A DNA stretch of 64,000 nucleotides from Aureimonas populi (GCF_017815515.1 NZ_CP072611.1:3348001-3412000); one strand, 5' to 3'. Positions 36,257-47,192 are shown, numbered from the stretch's first letter. Numbers and translations are program-made. The notes: generated by a model from the sequence alone, not told the origin.

Positions 36257-37570
36257 ATGTCCGACACCACCGCCACGACCCGCGCCGGGGCGCGCGCCGG
36301 CCCCCGCGAGGGCGCGATCTCCCGCTTCATGCGCGCGACCGAGGTCGACACGCGCATGCTGGGGATGCTCGGCGCGCTTCTCGTCATCTGGCTGATCTTC
36401 CACACGCTCTCGGGCGGCGTCTTCCTCACGCCGCGCAATCTGTGGAACCTTTCGGTGCAGACGGCTTCCATCGCCGTCATGTCCACCGGCATGGTTCTCA
36501 TCATCGTCACGCGCAACATCGACCTGTCGGTGGGCTCGATCCTGGGCTTCACCGGCATGGTCATGGCGGTCACGCAGGTGCAGTACCTGCCCCCGATGCT
36601 CGGCTTCGAAGGCCCCTTCAACTGGCTCATCGCCCTGGCGGTGGGGGTGGCCGTGGGGGTGGCCATCGGCGGCCTTCAGGGCGCCATCATCGCCTATCTC
36701 GGCGTTCCCGCCTTCATCGTCACACTGGGCGGGCTGCTCGTCTGGCGCGGCGGCGCGTGGTGGCTCACGGCCGGGCGCACCGTGGCGCCCATGGACCAGA
36801 CCTTCCGCCTGATGGGCGGGGGCGCGGAAGGCTCGCTCGGCGAGACATGGACCTGGGTTCTGGCCCTTCTCGCCTGCGCGGCGGTGGCCGTCTCCTTCGT
36901 CTTCGCGCGCCGGAGGCGCCGCCGCTTCGGCTTCGCCCTTCGCCCCGTCTGGGCGGAGGCGACGCTGGCGCTCGTCTCCTTTGCCGGCATCCTCGGCGCC
37001 GCAGCCGTGCTCAATGCCTATAAGTGGCCCTCGGCCATCGCCAACCGATATGCGCAGGCCAACGGCATCCCCATTCCCGAGGGCGGCCTCTCCATCGGCT
37101 ACGGGCTGGCGATCCCCGTCCTCATCGCCATCGTGGTCGGCATCGTCATGACCTTCGTCACCCGGCGCACGCGCTTCGGGCGCTACGTCTTCGCCATCGG
37201 CGGCAACCCGGAGGCGGCGGAGCTGGCGGGCATCAACACGCGCTGGGTGCTGACCAAGGTGTTCATGCTCATGGGCGGCCTGGCGGCGCTGGGCGCGGCC
37301 ATCTCCACCGCCCGGCTGAACGCCGCCACCAACGCGCAGGGCACGCTTGACGAACTCTACGTCATCGCGGCGGCCGTCATCGGCGGCACCTCGCTCGCCG
37401 GAGGCGTCGGCACGGTGGCGGGGGCCATGATCGGGGCGCTCGTCATGCAGTCGCTGCAATCGGGCATGGTGCTGCTCGGCATCGATTCGCCGCTCCAGGC
37501 CATCATCGTGGGCATCGTCCTCGTCATCGCCGTATGGATCGACGGAGCCTATCGCAGGAGGACCGCATGA
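36257..37570 (+). CDS. xylH: Xylose ABC transporter permease XylH
   Basis: Inner-membrane permease of 437 residues with about ten to twelve hydrophobic segments, of the ribose/xylose permease family. Visible family motifs are [14 protein letters not shown] and the cytoplasmic coupling stretch [16 protein letters not shown] longer Arg-rich loop (residues about 215-225) is a feature of XylH proteins compared with RbsC. Its stop overlaps the xylG start (ATGA). Confidence 0.94.
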   Translation: MSDTTATTRAGARAGPREGAISRFMRATEVDTRMLGMLGALLVIWLIFHTLSGGVFLTPRNLWNLSVQTASIAVMSTGMVLIIVTRNIDLSVGSILGFTGMVMAVTQVQYLPPMLGFEGPFNWLIALAVGVAVGVAIGGLQGAIIAYLGVPAFIVTLGGLLVWRGGAWWLTAGRTVAPMDQTFRLMGGGAEGSLGETWTWVLALLACAAVAVSFVFARRRRRRFGFALRPVWAEATLALVSFAGILGAAAVLNAYKWPSAIANRYAQANGIPIPEGGLSIGYGLAIPVLIAIVVGIVMTFVTRRTRFGRYVFAIGGNPEAAELAGINTRWVLTKVFMLMGGLAALGAAISTARLNAATNAQGTLDELYVIAAAVIGGTSLAGGVGTVAGAMIGALVMQSLQSGMVLLGIDSPLQAIIVGIVLVIAVWIDGAYRRRTA

Positions 37571-38406
37571 TCGCCGTCTCGATGGACATCATCGCCGATC
37601 ACGGCCGGGGCGCCTCGGACCCCATAGACCGCAGCGGCACGCCCATGGTGGAGATGGAGGACATCTCCATCGCCTTCGGCGGCATCCATGCCGTGGAGGG
37701 AGCCTCGCTGAACCTCTTTCCCGGAGAGGTCGTCGCCCTGCTCGGCCATAACGGCGCGGGCAAGTCCACCCTCATCAAGATCCTCTCGGGCGCCTACAGG
37801 CGCGACGGCGGCGAGATCCGCGTCGGCGGCAGGCCGGCCGCCATCGCCAACCCGCGCGATGCCAAGGCGCTGGGCATCGAGACGATCTACCAGACGCTCG
37901 CGCTCGCCGACAACGTGGACGCGGCGGCCAACCTCTTCCTCGGGCGCGAGATTCTCACGCCCTGGGGCACGCTGGACGACGCGGCCATGGAAGCCGAGGC
38001 CCGCAAGGTCATGGGCCGGCTCAATCCGAACTTCCGCCGCTTCAAGGAGCCGGTGAAGGCGCTTTCCGGCGGCCAGCGCCAGTCCGTCGCCATCGCCCGC
38101 GCCATCCTCTTCAACGCCCGCATCCTCATCATGGACGAGCCCACCGCCGCGCTCGGCCCGCAGGAGACGGCCCAGGTGGGCGAGCTGGTGAAGGAGCTGA
38201 AGAAGGACGGCATCGGCATCTTCCTCATCAGCCACGACATCCATGACGTCTTCGAGCTGGCCGACCGCGTGGTGGTGATGAAGAACGGCAAGGTCGTGGG
38301 CGAGGCGCAGACCTCGGCCGTCACGAAGGACGAGGTGCTGGGCATGATCATCCTCGGCAAATGCCCGCCCGGCGCCCGGCCCGGCCCCGGCGCCATGGCC
38401 GACTGA
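37567..38406 (+). CDS. xylG: Xylose ABC transporter ATP-binding protein, single-domain type
   Basis: A 279-residue ATPase with one nucleotide-binding domain: Walker [10 protein letters not shown], signature [15 protein letters not shown], Walker [13 protein letters not shown], switch LISHDI. Canonical XylG of enterics is about 510 residues with two fused domains; here one domain should act as a homodimer, as in FrcA-like transporters of rhizobia. The reading frame is intact, ending at TGA 38406, so it is not a truncation. The last 15 residues are Gly/Pro-rich. Confidence 0.92.
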   Translation: MIAVSMDIIADHGRGASDPIDRSGTPMVEMEDISIAFGGIHAVEGASLNLFPGEVVALLGHNGAGKSTLIKILSGAYRRDGGEIRVGGRPAAIANPRDAKALGIETIYQTLALADNVDAAANLFLGREILTPWGTLDDAAMEAEARKVMGRLNPNFRRFKEPVKALSGGQRQSVAIARAILFNARILIMDEPTAALGPQETAQVGELVKELKKDGIGIFLISHDIHDVFELADRVVVMKNGKVVGEAQTSAVTKDEVLGMIILGKCPPGARPGPGAMAD

Positions 38407-38527
38407 TCCCCGGCGGAAGGCGCGCGGCTCCCGCGCCCCTTCCATTGCACGGCGGAAGGCCCATCTGCGCTTCGGGGCCGGCGGTCCGGCCCGGGGACCG
38501 AGGCGGGGTGCACGGCGGCATGGGCAG

Positions 38528-38920
38528 ATGACGGACGGCGCGAAAGGGCGCCAGCGCGCCAGCCTACCCGCCCTCCTCTACCGTGCGCTCGGCTGCGTGG
38601 CGCTGGCGCTCGCCATCGCGGGCGTCATCCTGCCCGGCCTGCCCGCCACGCCCTTCCTGCTGCTGGCCGTCTGGGCGCTGCGGCGCGGGGCGCCGGAGCT
38701 GGCCCGCCGTGTGGAGACCCACCCCCGCTTCGAGCCGACCTTGCGCAACTGGCGCGAGAGGCGCGTGGTGCCTCCCCGCGCAAAGGCGCTGGCGGTCGCC
38801 TCCATGGCGTTGAGCTTCGCGCTTCTCTGGCTCTCGGGGCCCGGAACGCCCGTCCTCGTTCTGGTCGGGGCCATTCTCGTGTGCGTCGGCGCCTATCTGG
38901 TGAGCCGCCCCTCCCGCTGA
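38528..38920 (+). CDS. YbaN-family (DUF454) inner-membrane protein
   Basis: A 130-residue membrane protein with three to four hydrophobic segments and the YbaN signature region [30 protein letters not shown], followed by the [11 protein letters not shown] line. DUF454 proteins are inner-membrane proteins of unknown function; some sit near haem or iron genes. It stands alone between xylG and the chemotaxis operon. Confidence 0.88.
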   Translation: MTDGAKGRQRASLPALLYRALGCVALALAIAGVILPGLPATPFLLLAVWALRRGAPELARRVETHPRFEPTLRNWRERRVVPPRAKALAVASMALSFALLWLSGPGTPVLVLVGAILVCVGAYLVSRPSR

Positions 38921-39175
38921 CCGGCGCGGCGTTCATCCTTCGCAAACCATGGCGCGTGAACTCCTCCGTAGATTGTAGGATTGGAACATCTCTAACCTGT
39001 TGGAAGGGATTGCTTGCTCTATTGGGCGAAGCATTCCCCATCAGCCGGAGAACAGGTCCGCGCCCTCCGTTTCCGCGCCCACGTAGCCCGGAGACGAAGG
39101 GTTCCGCGCGCCCGGCCTCCAGATCCAAGGCCTTCCCGTCCGCGCCGCGCGGACGCCGATACGGATACACGCAGC

Positions 39176-41110
39176 ATGAATTTCAAGATGTCGTTGCCCG
39201 GCAAGGTGGTCGGGATGATGCTGGCCAGCCTTCTCGTCCTGGCTGTGCTGATCATGGCCGCGAGCTTCGCCATCCTGAGGGCCGACGGGCAGCGCCAGGC
39301 AATGGAGCGCCAGGAAGTGAACATGGGCGTGGCCTGGGAGGTGCTGGGCCGCTACGGCAGCGAATTTAGCGTCGCGGACGGCTCCCTCTATGCCGGCACG
39401 ACCCGCCTCAACGACCTGACGCAGCCCGTGGACCGCATCCGCGAGCTGGTCGCCGGCACCGCCACAATCTTCATGGGCGACACGCGCGTCAGCACGAACG
39501 TCCTGAAGCCGGACGGCACGCGCGCCGTGGGCACGACGCTGACCGCCGGTCCGGCCTACGACGCGGTGCTGCGCGAGGGGCGCCCCTATCGCGGCGAGGC
39601 GACGATCCTCGACGTGCCCTATTTCACGGCCTACGACCCCATCAAGGACGCGGCCGGCCAGACGATCGGCGTCCTCTATGTCGGCATTCCGCAGGCGGAG
39701 TTCTTCGCCTCGATCGAGAACCTGCTCGTGCAGATTGCAACGATCGCCGCGCTGATCCTGGTGGGCATGGGCGCGCTGGGCTTCTGGCTCTCGCGCCGCA
39801 CCTTCGCCCCCTTGCAGCGCCTCGTCACGGTCATCGCCGCGGTCGCGGAGCGCCGCACGGACGTGACGGTGGAGGGCACGGCGCGCAGCGACGAGATCGG
39901 CGGCATCGCCCGCGCGGTGGAGAATTTGCGCCTGGCCGTCATCGACCAGAAGCGGCTGGAGGTGGAAGCGGCGGCGCTGCGCGAGCGCCAGGAGAGCGAG
40001 CGCCTGCGCGTGGCCGAGGCCGAGCGCGTGAAGGCGGACGAGCTTCGCGGCTTCGTTTCGGACATTGAGAGCGGCTTCCAGCGGCTGTCGCAGGGCGACC
40101 TGACGGTGCGCATGGAGCGCCCGGTGGCCGCCGAGTACGAGCCCATCCGCGCCCAGTTCAACGGCTCCATCGGCCAGCTCGAGGAGACCATCGGCTCGGT
40201 CGTCGGCTCCATCTCCTCCATCCGCACCGGCCTTTCGGAGATCAACGTGGCGTCCAATGACCTGGCGCAGCGCACCGAGCAGCAGGCGGCGAGCCTGGAG
40301 GAGACGGTGGCGGCTCTGGCCGAGGTGACGCGCGGGGTGAACGAGACCGCCGAGGGCGCCGGCCGCGCCCAGTCCTCGGCCGAGGCCACCAAGGCCAGCG
40401 CCGAGAAGGGCGGCGAGATCGTTGGCCGGGCGGTGGAGGCCATGCACGCCATCGAGCAGTCTTCGGAGAAGATCGGCCGCATCATCGGGGTGATCGACGA
40501 GATCGCCTTCCAGACCAATCTTCTGGCGCTGAACGCGGGCGTCGAGGCGGCGCGTGCGGGCGAGGCGGGCCGGGGCTTTGCGGTGGTGGCGCAGGAGGTG
40601 CGCGGGCTCGCCCAGCGCTCGGCCGAGGCCGCCAAGGAGATCAAGGAGTTGATCTCGGCCTCGCGCACCCAGGTGGGCAGCGGGGTGGAGCTGGTCTCGG
40701 CCTCCGGCCGCAGCCTGCAGGAGATCGTGGCGCAGGTGGCCGAGATGAGCGCCACCGTCACCGCCATCGCCCGCTCGGCCCGCGAGCAGGCGGTGAGCCT
40801 GAAGGAGGTTTCCACCGCCGCCGACCAGATGGACAAGGTCACCCAGCAGAACGCCGCCATGGTGGAACAGGCCACAGCCGCCGCCCAGGCGCTGGCCAGC
40901 GAGACCGACCAGCTCGCCACCCTCATCGAGCGATTCAAGACCGCCGCCACCCAGGGCCATGCCGAGCAGGCAAGGCGCGCCGGTGCCAGGACGGCGCCGC
41001 GGGCCAGTGCGATTAAAGCTTCCGTAAGCGCTCCTGTGGTCCAAATGCGCAACACGGGGCGCGGCGGCGCCGCCCCCAATCCCGCCCATGACGGTTGGGA
41101 AGAGTTCTGA
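39176..41110 (+). CDS. Methyl-accepting chemotaxis protein with periplasmic Cache domain
   Basis: Membrane chemoreceptor of 644 residues and first gene of the che operon. Membrane segment about 12-32, a periplasmic single-Cache-type sensor (about 33-185, ending [21 protein letters not shown]), second membrane segment about 190-212, then HAMP, a coiled-coil linker with a second HAMP-like unit, and the signalling domain with the tip [23 protein letters not shown]. It ends in DGWEEF, a likely CheR/CheB tether. Ligand unknown; Cache domains often bind organic acids or amino acids. The next gene starts inside its stop (TGATG). Confidence 0.95.
   Translation: MNFKMSLPGKVVGMMLASLLVLAVLIMAASFAILRADGQRQAMERQEVNMGVAWEVLGRYGSEFSVADGSLYAGTTRLNDLTQPVDRIRELVAGTATIFMGDTRVSTNVLKPDGTRAVGTTLTAGPAYDAVLREGRPYRGEATILDVPYFTAYDPIKDAAGQTIGVLYVGIPQAEFFASIENLLVQIATIAALILVGMGALGFWLSRRTFAPLQRLVTVIAAVAERRTDVTVEGTARSDEIGGIARAVENLRLAVIDQKRLEVEAAALRERQESERLRVAEAERVKADELRGFVSDIESGFQRLSQGDLTVRMERPVAAEYEPIRAQFNGSIGQLEETIGSVVGSISSIRTGLSEINVASNDLAQRTEQQAASLEETVAALAEVTRGVNETAEGAGRAQSSAEATKASAEKGGEIVGRAVEAMHAIEQSSEKIGRIIGVIDEIAFQTNLLALNAGVEAARAGEAGRGFAVVAQEVRGLAQRSAEAAKEIKELISASRTQVGSGVELVSASGRSLQEIVAQVAEMSATVTAIARSAREQAVSLKEVSTAADQMDKVTQQNAAMVEQATAAAQALASETDQLATLIERFKTAATQGHAEQARRAGARTAPRASAIKASVSAPVVQMRNTGRGGAAPNPAHDGWEEF
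40415..40654 (+). repeat. Segment nearly identical to 26701-26940 (inverted orientation)
   Basis: Counterpart of the chemoreceptor tip on the other strand 13.5 kb away; 236 of 240 bases agree. High similarity extends over about 40220-40905. The pair is an inverted repeat flanking the xylose genes and could serve recombination or gene conversion. Confidence 0.9.
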
Positions 41111-41496
41111 TGAGCGCGCAAGGATCTGGCGGCATGAAGACGGTTCTGACGGTGGACGATTCCCGCACGATGCGCGAGATGCTGCGCCGTGCATTGGGGG
41201 ATGGCGGGTTCCACGTCGTGCAGGCGGAGGACGGGGTGCACGGGCTGGAGGTGCTGGGCACCTGCGCGCCCGATGTGATCGTGACCGACGTCAACATGCC
41301 GCGCATGGACGGGCTGACCTTCATCGAGGAGGTGCGCAAGGACGCAGAGCGCCGGGCCATCCCCATCCTCGTGCTCACCACCGAGAGCGACGCGCAGAAA
41401 AAGGCGCGGGCCAGGGCCGCAGGCGCCACCGGCTGGATCGTCAAGCCCTTCGACCCCGTCAAGCTCGTCGACGCCGTCAACCGCGTCTCCGCCTGA
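41110..41496 (+). CDS. cheY: CheY-type response regulator (first copy)
   Basis: Single-domain receiver of 128 residues. Acidic pocket DD at 16-17, phospho-acceptor Asp60 in VIVTDVNMP, Thr in VLTTES and Lys in IVKPFDP are all in place. Its ATG overlaps the receptor stop. By position it corresponds to CheY1 of the Sinorhizobium che operon, which acts as a phosphate sink there; the second copy after cheB would then be the motor regulator. An alternative ATG lies at 41134. Confidence 0.93.
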   Translation: MSAQGSGGMKTVLTVDDSRTMREMLRRALGDGGFHVVQAEDGVHGLEVLGTCAPDVIVTDVNMPRMDGLTFIEEVRKDAERRAIPILVLTTESDAQKKARARAAGATGWIVKPFDPVKLVDAVNRVSA

Positions 41497-41536
41497 ACCG
41501 CCCCTCCCGCATCCCCGATACCACAGGACATCCCCC

Positions 41537-43735
41537 ATGGACGCCATGGCCGAAATCCGCGCCACCTTCTTCGAGGAATGCGCAGAACAGCTCGCAGAGC
41601 TGGAGCAGGGCCTCCTCGCCATGGAAGCGGGGGAAACCGATTCGGAGACGGTGAACGCCGTCTTCCGGGCCGTTCACTCCATCAAGGGCGGTGCGGGCGC
41701 CTTCAACCTCACCGACCTCGTGCAGTTCGCGCACGTCTTCGAGACCACGCTCGACCTCGTGCGCTCGGGCAAGCTCGACCCGGACATGAACGTCGTGCGC
41801 GTCCTCCTGCGCTCGGCCGACGTGCTGACCGACCTCGTCACCGCCGCGCGTGACGAGGAGAGCGTCGATCCCTCCCGCACCGTGGGGCTGGCCGACGAGT
41901 TGCGCGTGCTTGCCGAGGGCGGCTCCCCCATGCCCGCGCCCGTCCTCGCCGCGGCGCCGCCTCCCCCGGCTCCGGCCGAGGATGAGGAAGAGTTCGAGTT
42001 CGTGCCCGTCGCGGTCGATTTCGACGATATGTTCGGCCCGGCCGGCCAGGAGGCGCGCTACCGCATCCGCTTCACGCCGCGCGCCGAGCTTTATGCCAAG
42101 GCCAACGAAAGCGCCCGGCTGATCCGCGAGCTTCTGGCGCTGGGCGAGGGCACGGTGCTCTGCCATGCGCAGGACGTTCCCTCCCTGCCCGAGCTCGACC
42201 CGGAAGGCGCCTGCCTTTCTTGGACCGTCGAGCTGACGACGGGCGTCGGCGAGGCCGCGATCCAGGAGATCTTCGAATTCGTGGATGGCGATTGCGACCT
42301 GTCGGTCGAGCGCCTGCTCGACCCGGTGGCGGACGTGGCCGGGGCGGTCGATGACGATATCGCCGCCCTTCTCGCCCGCATCCAAGGCGAGACGCAGGAC
42401 GAGGCGGCGCCCGAGCCTGTCGTGGCAGTTCAGGAATCGCGACCTGAGCGCGAGGAGGCCAAGGCCCCGCCCGTCGCGGTGAACGCTCCCGCCAATGCCA
42501 ATGCGGAGAAGTCCGCCGCCGGCGCCGCACCGGCCACGATCCGCGTCGATCTGGAGCGGGTGGACCGGCTGATCGACCTCGTGGGCGAGCTGGTGATCCA
42601 TCAGGTGATGCTCTCCCAGCGCGTCATGCAGGCGGGGCTGGCCCGCGCCTCCGACATCGCCATCGGCCTCGACGAGCTGGAGCAGCTCACCCGCGAGATG
42701 CAGGACAGCGTCATGGCGATCCGCGCCCAGCCGGTGAAGTCTGTGTTCCAGAAGCTGCCGCGCCTCGTGCGCGAGGTGGCCGAGCGCACCGGCAAGAGCG
42801 TCAAGCTGGTGACGGAGGGCGAATACACCGAGGTCGACAAGACGGTCATCGAGCGCCTGTCCGACCCGCTGACGCACATGATCCGCAACGCCATCGACCA
42901 CGGGCTGGAAACCCCCGAGAAGCGCCTTGCGGCTGGCAAGCCGGAAGAGGGCACCGTGCGCGTGGCGGCCATGCACCGCTCCGGGCGCATCGTCATCGAA
43001 ATCTCGGACGACGGTGCGGGCATCAACCGCAAGGCCGTCTGCGACATCGCCGTCTCCAAGGGCCTCATCCCGGCCGACGCGACCCTCTCGGACGACGAGA
43101 TGGACAACCTCATCTTCCTGCCGGGCTTCTCCACCAAGACGGAGGTGTCCGAGCTGTCCGGCAGGGGCGTGGGCATGGACGTGGTGAAGCGCTCCATCCA
43201 GGCGCTGGGCGGGCGCGTCTCCATCACCTCCCGGCCCGGCCAGGGCTCGCTCTTCTCCATGAGCCTGCCGCTGACCCTGGCCGTGCTCGACGGCATGATC
43301 GTCTCGGCCGGCGAGCACACGCTGGTCGTGCCGCTGACAGCCATCATCGAGACGCTGCGGCCCAAGAGCCGCGAGGTGAAGGCCTTCGGAGACGGCGCGC
43401 GCGTCATCAATGTGCGCGAGAGCTTCCTGCCGCTGATCGACGTGGCGAGCGAGCTCGGCTACCGCGCCGAGCCCACCGACCCGATGAACGGCGTGGCGAT
43501 CCTCGTGGAAACGGAGAACGGCCAGCGCTCCGCCCTTCTGGTGGACGGCATCCAGGGCCAGCGGCAGGTCGTGATCAAGAGCCTCGAGGCCAATTACGGC
43601 CGCGTGCCGGGCGTCGCGGCGGCCACCATCCTGGGCGACGGCCGCGTCGCCCTCATCCTCGACGTCGATGTGGTGGCCGCCACCTCGCGCTTCGAGACCG
43701 GATTTACCAGCGGCGCATTGCAGGCGGCGGAGTGA
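41537..43735 (+). CDS. cheA: Chemotaxis histidine kinase CheA
   Basis: Chemotaxis kinase of 732 residues. P1 Hpt domain with phospho-acceptor His47 ([14 protein letters not shown]), an acidic Pro-rich linker, a P2-like region (about 155-270), dimerisation helices from about 340 ([19 protein letters not shown]), HATPase domain with N box [16 protein letters not shown] and G box GRGVGMDVV, and a C-terminal CheW-like P5 domain. It receives signals from the receptors through CheW and phosphorylates CheY and CheB. Confidence 0.97.
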   Translation: MDAMAEIRATFFEECAEQLAELEQGLLAMEAGETDSETVNAVFRAVHSIKGGAGAFNLTDLVQFAHVFETTLDLVRSGKLDPDMNVVRVLLRSADVLTDLVTAARDEESVDPSRTVGLADELRVLAEGGSPMPAPVLAAAPPPPAPAEDEEEFEFVPVAVDFDDMFGPAGQEARYRIRFTPRAELYAKANESARLIRELLALGEGTVLCHAQDVPSLPELDPEGACLSWTVELTTGVGEAAIQEIFEFVDGDCDLSVERLLDPVADVAGAVDDDIAALLARIQGETQDEAAPEPVVAVQESRPEREEAKAPPVAVNAPANANAEKSAAGAAPATIRVDLERVDRLIDLVGELVIHQVMLSQRVMQAGLARASDIAIGLDELEQLTREMQDSVMAIRAQPVKSVFQKLPRLVREVAERTGKSVKLVTEGEYTEVDKTVIERLSDPLTHMIRNAIDHGLETPEKRLAAGKPEEGTVRVAAMHRSGRIVIEISDDGAGINRKAVCDIAVSKGLIPADATLSDDEMDNLIFLPGFSTKTEVSELSGRGVGMDVVKRSIQALGGRVSITSRPGQGSLFSMSLPLTLAVLDGMIVSAGEHTLVVPLTAIIETLRPKSREVKAFGDGARVINVRESFLPLIDVASELGYRAEPTDPMNGVAILVETENGQRSALLVDGIQGQRQVVIKSLEANYGRVPGVAAATILGDGRVALILDVDVVAATSRFETGFTSGALQAAE

Positions 43736-43740
43736 CGGGC

Positions 43741-44202
43741 ATGAGCAACGGAAACGGACAGGACGGGGCGCGCGAGCTGATCGCCTTCTGCGTCGGCGAG
43801 CAGGAATTCTGCGTCGACATCACCTCGGTGCGCGAGATCCGCGGCTTCGCCGCCGCCACGCCCCTCCCCCATGCGCCCTCCTACGTCACCGGCGTCATCA
43901 ACCTGCGTGGCACGGTCCTGCCCATCGTGGACCTCTCCCTGCGCCTCGGCTTCGGACGCACCGAACCCACCGAGCGCTCCGTCATCATCGTCGTCACCGT
44001 CGGCGCCCAGCTCGTCGGCCTGCTCGTGGATGCCGTCTCCGACATCCTCACCGTCACCGACGACAACCTCCAGCCAACGCCCGACCTCTCCTCCGAGATG
44101 GCCCGCTCCTTCGTCAAGGGCGTCATCGCCCTCGACGGGCGCATGATCTCCCTCATCGGAACCGACAACGTCCTGCCCCAGCAGCACGATCTGGCCGCCT
44201 GA
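43741..44202 (+). CDS. cheW: Chemotaxis coupling protein CheW
   Basis: Adaptor of 153 residues linking receptors to CheA. CheW-fold signatures [23 protein letters not shown] and [17 protein letters not shown] are clear. The ATG at 43741 has GGAG 8 bases upstream; a GTG at 43732 that overlaps the cheA stop (GTGA) is an alternative adding three residues. Confidence 0.95.
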   Translation: MSNGNGQDGARELIAFCVGEQEFCVDITSVREIRGFAAATPLPHAPSYVTGVINLRGTVLPIVDLSLRLGFGRTEPTERSVIIVVTVGAQLVGLLVDAVSDILTVTDDNLQPTPDLSSEMARSFVKGVIALDGRMISLIGTDNVLPQQHDLAA

Positions 44203-44233
44203 GCCCCTCCTCCCGCGCATCGGACAAGCCCGC

Positions 44234-45127
44234 ATGTCGACCCTTCCGCTTGAAAAACGACACGAACGGGCTTCCGGCCGCGCCGAGCCGCCGGCCGGCG
44301 AGTTCGACCTGACCGAGGAGGATTTCGCGCGGATCGCCCGAATCCTGCACGAGGATTCAGGGATAGCGCTGCCGGCCTCCAAGTCCGCGCTGGTCTATTC
44401 GCGCCTCGCCAAGCGCCTGCGGGCGCTGGGGCTGGCGAGCTTCAAGGACTATTGCGCCCACATCACCTCCTCCGGCGGGGCGGGCGAGCGCATGACCATG
44501 CTGGCCGCGCTCACCACCAACGTCACGAATTTCTTCCGCGAGCCGCACCATTTCGAGCATCTGAAGACCACGCTCCTGCCCCCGCTCCTGGCGCAGGCCA
44601 AGCGCGGCGGGCGGGTGCGCATCTGGTCGGCCGGCTGCTCCAACGGCCACGAGCCCTACTCCATCGCGCTCACCATCCTCTCCCTGATGCCCGACGCGGC
44701 CGAGTACGACGTGCGGGTGCTGGCCTCCGACATCGACCCCAACGTGGTGGCCTTCGGCCGGGCGGGCATCTATGGCGACGAGGCTCTCCAGCCCGTGCCC
44801 AAGGAGTTGCGCCGCCGGTGGTTCCACCGCGAGGGCGAGGGGTTTGCCGTCTCCGACGAGATGCGCGAGCTCGTCGCCTTCCGGGAGCTGAACCTCATCG
44901 GCGAATGGCCGATGAAGGGGCGCTTCAACGCGATCTTCTGCCGCAACGTGACCATCTATTTCGACCCGCCCACGCGCGAGCGCATCTGGGAGCGGTTCTG
45001 CGACTATCTGGAGCCGGATGCCTGGCTCTATATCGGCCATTCCGAGCGGCTGGCCGGCCCGGCCGGCGCCCATCTCGTCTATGGCGGCACCACCGCCTAC
45101 CGCCGTATCGGCGCCAAAGCCCGATGA
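44234..45127 (+). CDS. cheR: Chemotaxis protein methyltransferase CheR
   Basis: A 297-residue SAM-dependent methyltransferase that methylates receptor glutamates. N-terminal helical domain (about 20-90), then the catalytic domain with TTNVTNFFREPHHFEHL, the SAM loop SAGCSNGHEPYSIA and IFCRNVTIYFDP. The loop has SNGHE where most CheR have STGEE, a noticeable substitution at the SAM site. Its stop overlaps the cheB start. Confidence 0.95.
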   Translation: MSTLPLEKRHERASGRAEPPAGEFDLTEEDFARIARILHEDSGIALPASKSALVYSRLAKRLRALGLASFKDYCAHITSSGGAGERMTMLAALTTNVTNFFREPHHFEHLKTTLLPPLLAQAKRGGRVRIWSAGCSNGHEPYSIALTILSLMPDAAEYDVRVLASDIDPNVVAFGRAGIYGDEALQPVPKELRRRWFHREGEGFAVSDEMRELVAFRELNLIGEWPMKGRFNAIFCRNVTIYFDPPTRERIWERFCDYLEPDAWLYIGHSERLAGPAGAHLVYGGTTAYRRIGAKAR

Positions 45128-46140
45128 GCGCGACTCGTGTCCTCGTGGTCGATGATTCGGCCACCATGCGCGCGCTGATCAAGCACGCGCTGGCCGCCGA
45201 CGAGCGCATCGAGATCGCCGGCGAGGCCGCCGACCCGATGGAAGCCCGCCAGAAGATCAAGGCGCTCGACCCCGACGTCGTGACGCTCGACATCGAGATG
45301 CCGGGGATGAACGGGCTCGAATTCCTCGAGAAGATCATGCGGCTGCGCCCCACGCCCGTCATCATGGTCTCGACCCTGACCCAGCCGGGCGCGAGCGCCA
45401 CGCTGGAGGCGCTGGAACTGGGCGCCTTCGACTGCATCGGCAAGCCGGGCGGCGCGGCGCGCGACACGCTTTCCCTCCTGCCCAACCTCATCCACGAGGC
45501 GGGGCGCGCCCGGCACAGGATCATGGCGCGCGGCGCCACTGCCCCGCGCGCGCCCGCGCCCCTGGCCGCCCCCAATCCCGAATGGCCCGAACTGGTGGCG
45601 ATCGGCTCTTCCACCGGCGGTGTCGAGGTGCTGATCCAGCTCCTGGCGGACTGGCCGGCCGACGGCCCCCCGACGCTGATCGTCCAGCACCTGCCGGCCG
45701 CCTTCACCAGCTCCTTCGCCGCTCGGCTCGACCGCGCCTCGCGCGCGCGGGTGGTGGAGGCCAGGGAGGGCCTGCCGATCCTGCCCGGCCATGTCTATCT
45801 GGCGCCCGGCGGCCACCACCTGACCGTGCGGAAAATGCTGGGCAAGCTGCACTGCCGGCTCAACGAGGACGCCACGGTGCAGGGGCACCGGCCCTCGGTC
45901 GACGTCCTGTTCCGCTCCATCGCCGAGGTCCACGAGAAGAGCTGCACCGGCGTGATCCTGACGGGCATGGGGCGCGACGGCGCGGAGGGCCTCCTCGACA
46001 TGCGCCGCAAGGGCTTTCGCACCCTGGCGCAGGACGAGGCCACCTCGCTCGTCTACGGCATGCCGCGCGTGGCGCACGAGATCGGCGCAGCGCAGAAGCG
46101 CGTGCCGCTCGGGCGGATCGTGCGCGAAATCTTCGTATGA
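45124..46140 (+). CDS. cheB: Chemotaxis methylesterase/deamidase CheB
   Basis: A 338-residue CheB: N-terminal receiver (phospho-acceptor Asp56 in VTLDIEMPGMNG), a linker, and a C-terminal esterase domain with the catalytic triad regions IGSSTGG (Ser), VQHLP (His) and LTGMGRDGAEG (Asp). ATGA overlap with cheR. It removes methyl groups added by CheR, giving adaptation. Confidence 0.96.
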   Translation: MSATRVLVVDDSATMRALIKHALAADERIEIAGEAADPMEARQKIKALDPDVVTLDIEMPGMNGLEFLEKIMRLRPTPVIMVSTLTQPGASATLEALELGAFDCIGKPGGAARDTLSLLPNLIHEAGRARHRIMARGATAPRAPAPLAAPNPEWPELVAIGSSTGGVEVLIQLLADWPADGPPTLIVQHLPAAFTSSFAARLDRASRARVVEAREGLPILPGHVYLAPGGHHLTVRKMLGKLHCRLNEDATVQGHRPSVDVLFRSIAEVHEKSCTGVILTGMGRDGAEGLLDMRRKGFRTLAQDEATSLVYGMPRVAHEIGAAQKRVPLGRIVREIFV

Positions 46141-46235
46141 CGAGCGCATTTCATGGCTCGGCGTAGAGCGAATCTTTTCCTTTTGACGGCAAGCTCCCAT
46201 CCCACGCCCAGGATGCATCCGAGAGATTTGAGAAC

Positions 46236-46625
46236 ATGAGCATCAAGCAGCACCTGAAGGTCCTGATCGTCGACGACCACCGCACCAGCCGCCTGCTGAT
46301 CTGCGATGCGCTGGCCCAGCTCGGACTGACGCAGATCACCTATGCGTGCGACGGTGAGGAAGCCCTCAAGACGATGATGAGCACGCCGTGCCACATCGTC
46401 ATCTCCGACTTCAACATGCCCAAGCTCGACGGCATCCAGCTCCTCAAGGCGCTGCGCTCCTACGCGCCCACGGCCCGCACGCCCTTCATCATCCTGACCG
46501 GCAAGGGCGACCGCGAGCTGGTGCAGAAGGCCGCCGCCGCCGGCGCCAACAACATCCTGGCCAAGCCCATCTCCGTGCCTGTCCTGAAGAAGACCCTCGA
46601 AGCGGTGGTCGGGCGGCTTCAGTGA
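46236..46625 (+). CDS. cheY: CheY-type response regulator (second copy)
   Basis: A 129-residue receiver with DD at 13-14, phospho-acceptor Asp58 in [12 protein letters not shown], Thr in IILTGKG and Lys in ILAKPISV. Its position after cheB matches CheY2 of Sinorhizobium, the form that acts on the flagellar motor. It is preceded by a 95-base gap, the longest in the operon, and overlaps cheD (GTGA). Confidence 0.93.
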   Translation: MSIKQHLKVLIVDDHRTSRLLICDALAQLGLTQITYACDGEEALKTMMSTPCHIVISDFNMPKLDGIQLLKALRSYAPTARTPFIILTGKGDRELVQKAAAAGANNILAKPISVPVLKKTLEAVVGRLQ

Positions 46626-47188
46626 GAGCGATCTCTCCCACCGCATCCCTGGAAAAGCCACGGCGCCGCATTCACGTGGTGCAGGGCGAGGCGCTCGTCG
46701 AGAGCGGCGAGGAGGTCGTGCTCACGACCCTGCTCGGCTCGTGCGTCGCCGCCTGCATCCGCGATCCGCAGGCCGGCGTCGGAGGCATGAACCATTTCCT
46801 CCTGCCCGGCGACGCGCAGGGCTCCAGCACCGCGCGGATGGAGAGCTACGGGCTCTATTTGATGGAGCTTCTGATCAACGGCCTCCTGAAGCGGGGCGCG
46901 CGGCGCCATGCGCTGGAAGCCAAGATCTTCGGCGGCGCGCGCACCATGGACGGGCTGTCGGACATCGGCGCCAAGAACGCGCAGTTCGCGCTGCGATTCC
47001 TGCAGATGGAAGGCATCGCGCATGTCGGCGGTTCGACCGGCGGCGACCAGGGTCGCCGCATCGAGTACTGGCCGGCCTCGGGCCGCGCCCGGCAGATCCT
47101 GATGGAGCGCACGAGCACGCCTATCGAGATTTCGCGCCCCCTGCCGGCATCCGCGCTTCCCAGCGGCGGCGACCTCGAACTGTTCTGA
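46622..47188 (+). CDS. cheD: Chemoreceptor glutamine deamidase CheD
   Basis: A 188-residue CheD that deamidates receptor glutamines. The catalytic Cys41 is in LGSCVAAC, and the catalytic histidine is His57 in [13 protein letters not shown] start overlaps the cheY stop. The protein ends in GGDLELF, an acidic-aromatic tail. Confidence 0.93.
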   Translation: MRAISPTASLEKPRRRIHVVQGEALVESGEEVVLTTLLGSCVAACIRDPQAGVGGMNHFLLPGDAQGSSTARMESYGLYLMELLINGLLKRGARRHALEAKIFGGARTMDGLSDIGAKNAQFALRFLQMEGIAHVGGSTGGDQGRRIEYWPASGRARQILMERTSTPIEISRPLPASALPSGGDLELF

Positions 47189-47192
47189 TCCC

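Noticed and set aside
37567..38406. xylG as a truncated or broken gene
   Set aside because: The single domain is complete from Walker A to the switch region with normal ends, and single-domain sugar ATPases are known in rhizobia.
26701..40654. The inverted near-identical segments as a composite transposon
   Set aside because: The repeats are inside coding sequence of two receptors, with no transposase, terminal inverted repeats or target duplications.
39041..41194. A 717-residue minus-strand frame opposite the Cache chemoreceptor
   Set aside because: Gly/His/Leu-rich mirror of a receptor gene; the similar mirror of the other receptor (26224-27948) has the same sequence, which only reflects the shared DNA.
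46141..46235. Separate promoter for the second cheY, with TTGACG at 46183
   Set aside because: No acceptable -10 box at normal spacing; the small CGAGC/GCTCG stem nearby has no T run.
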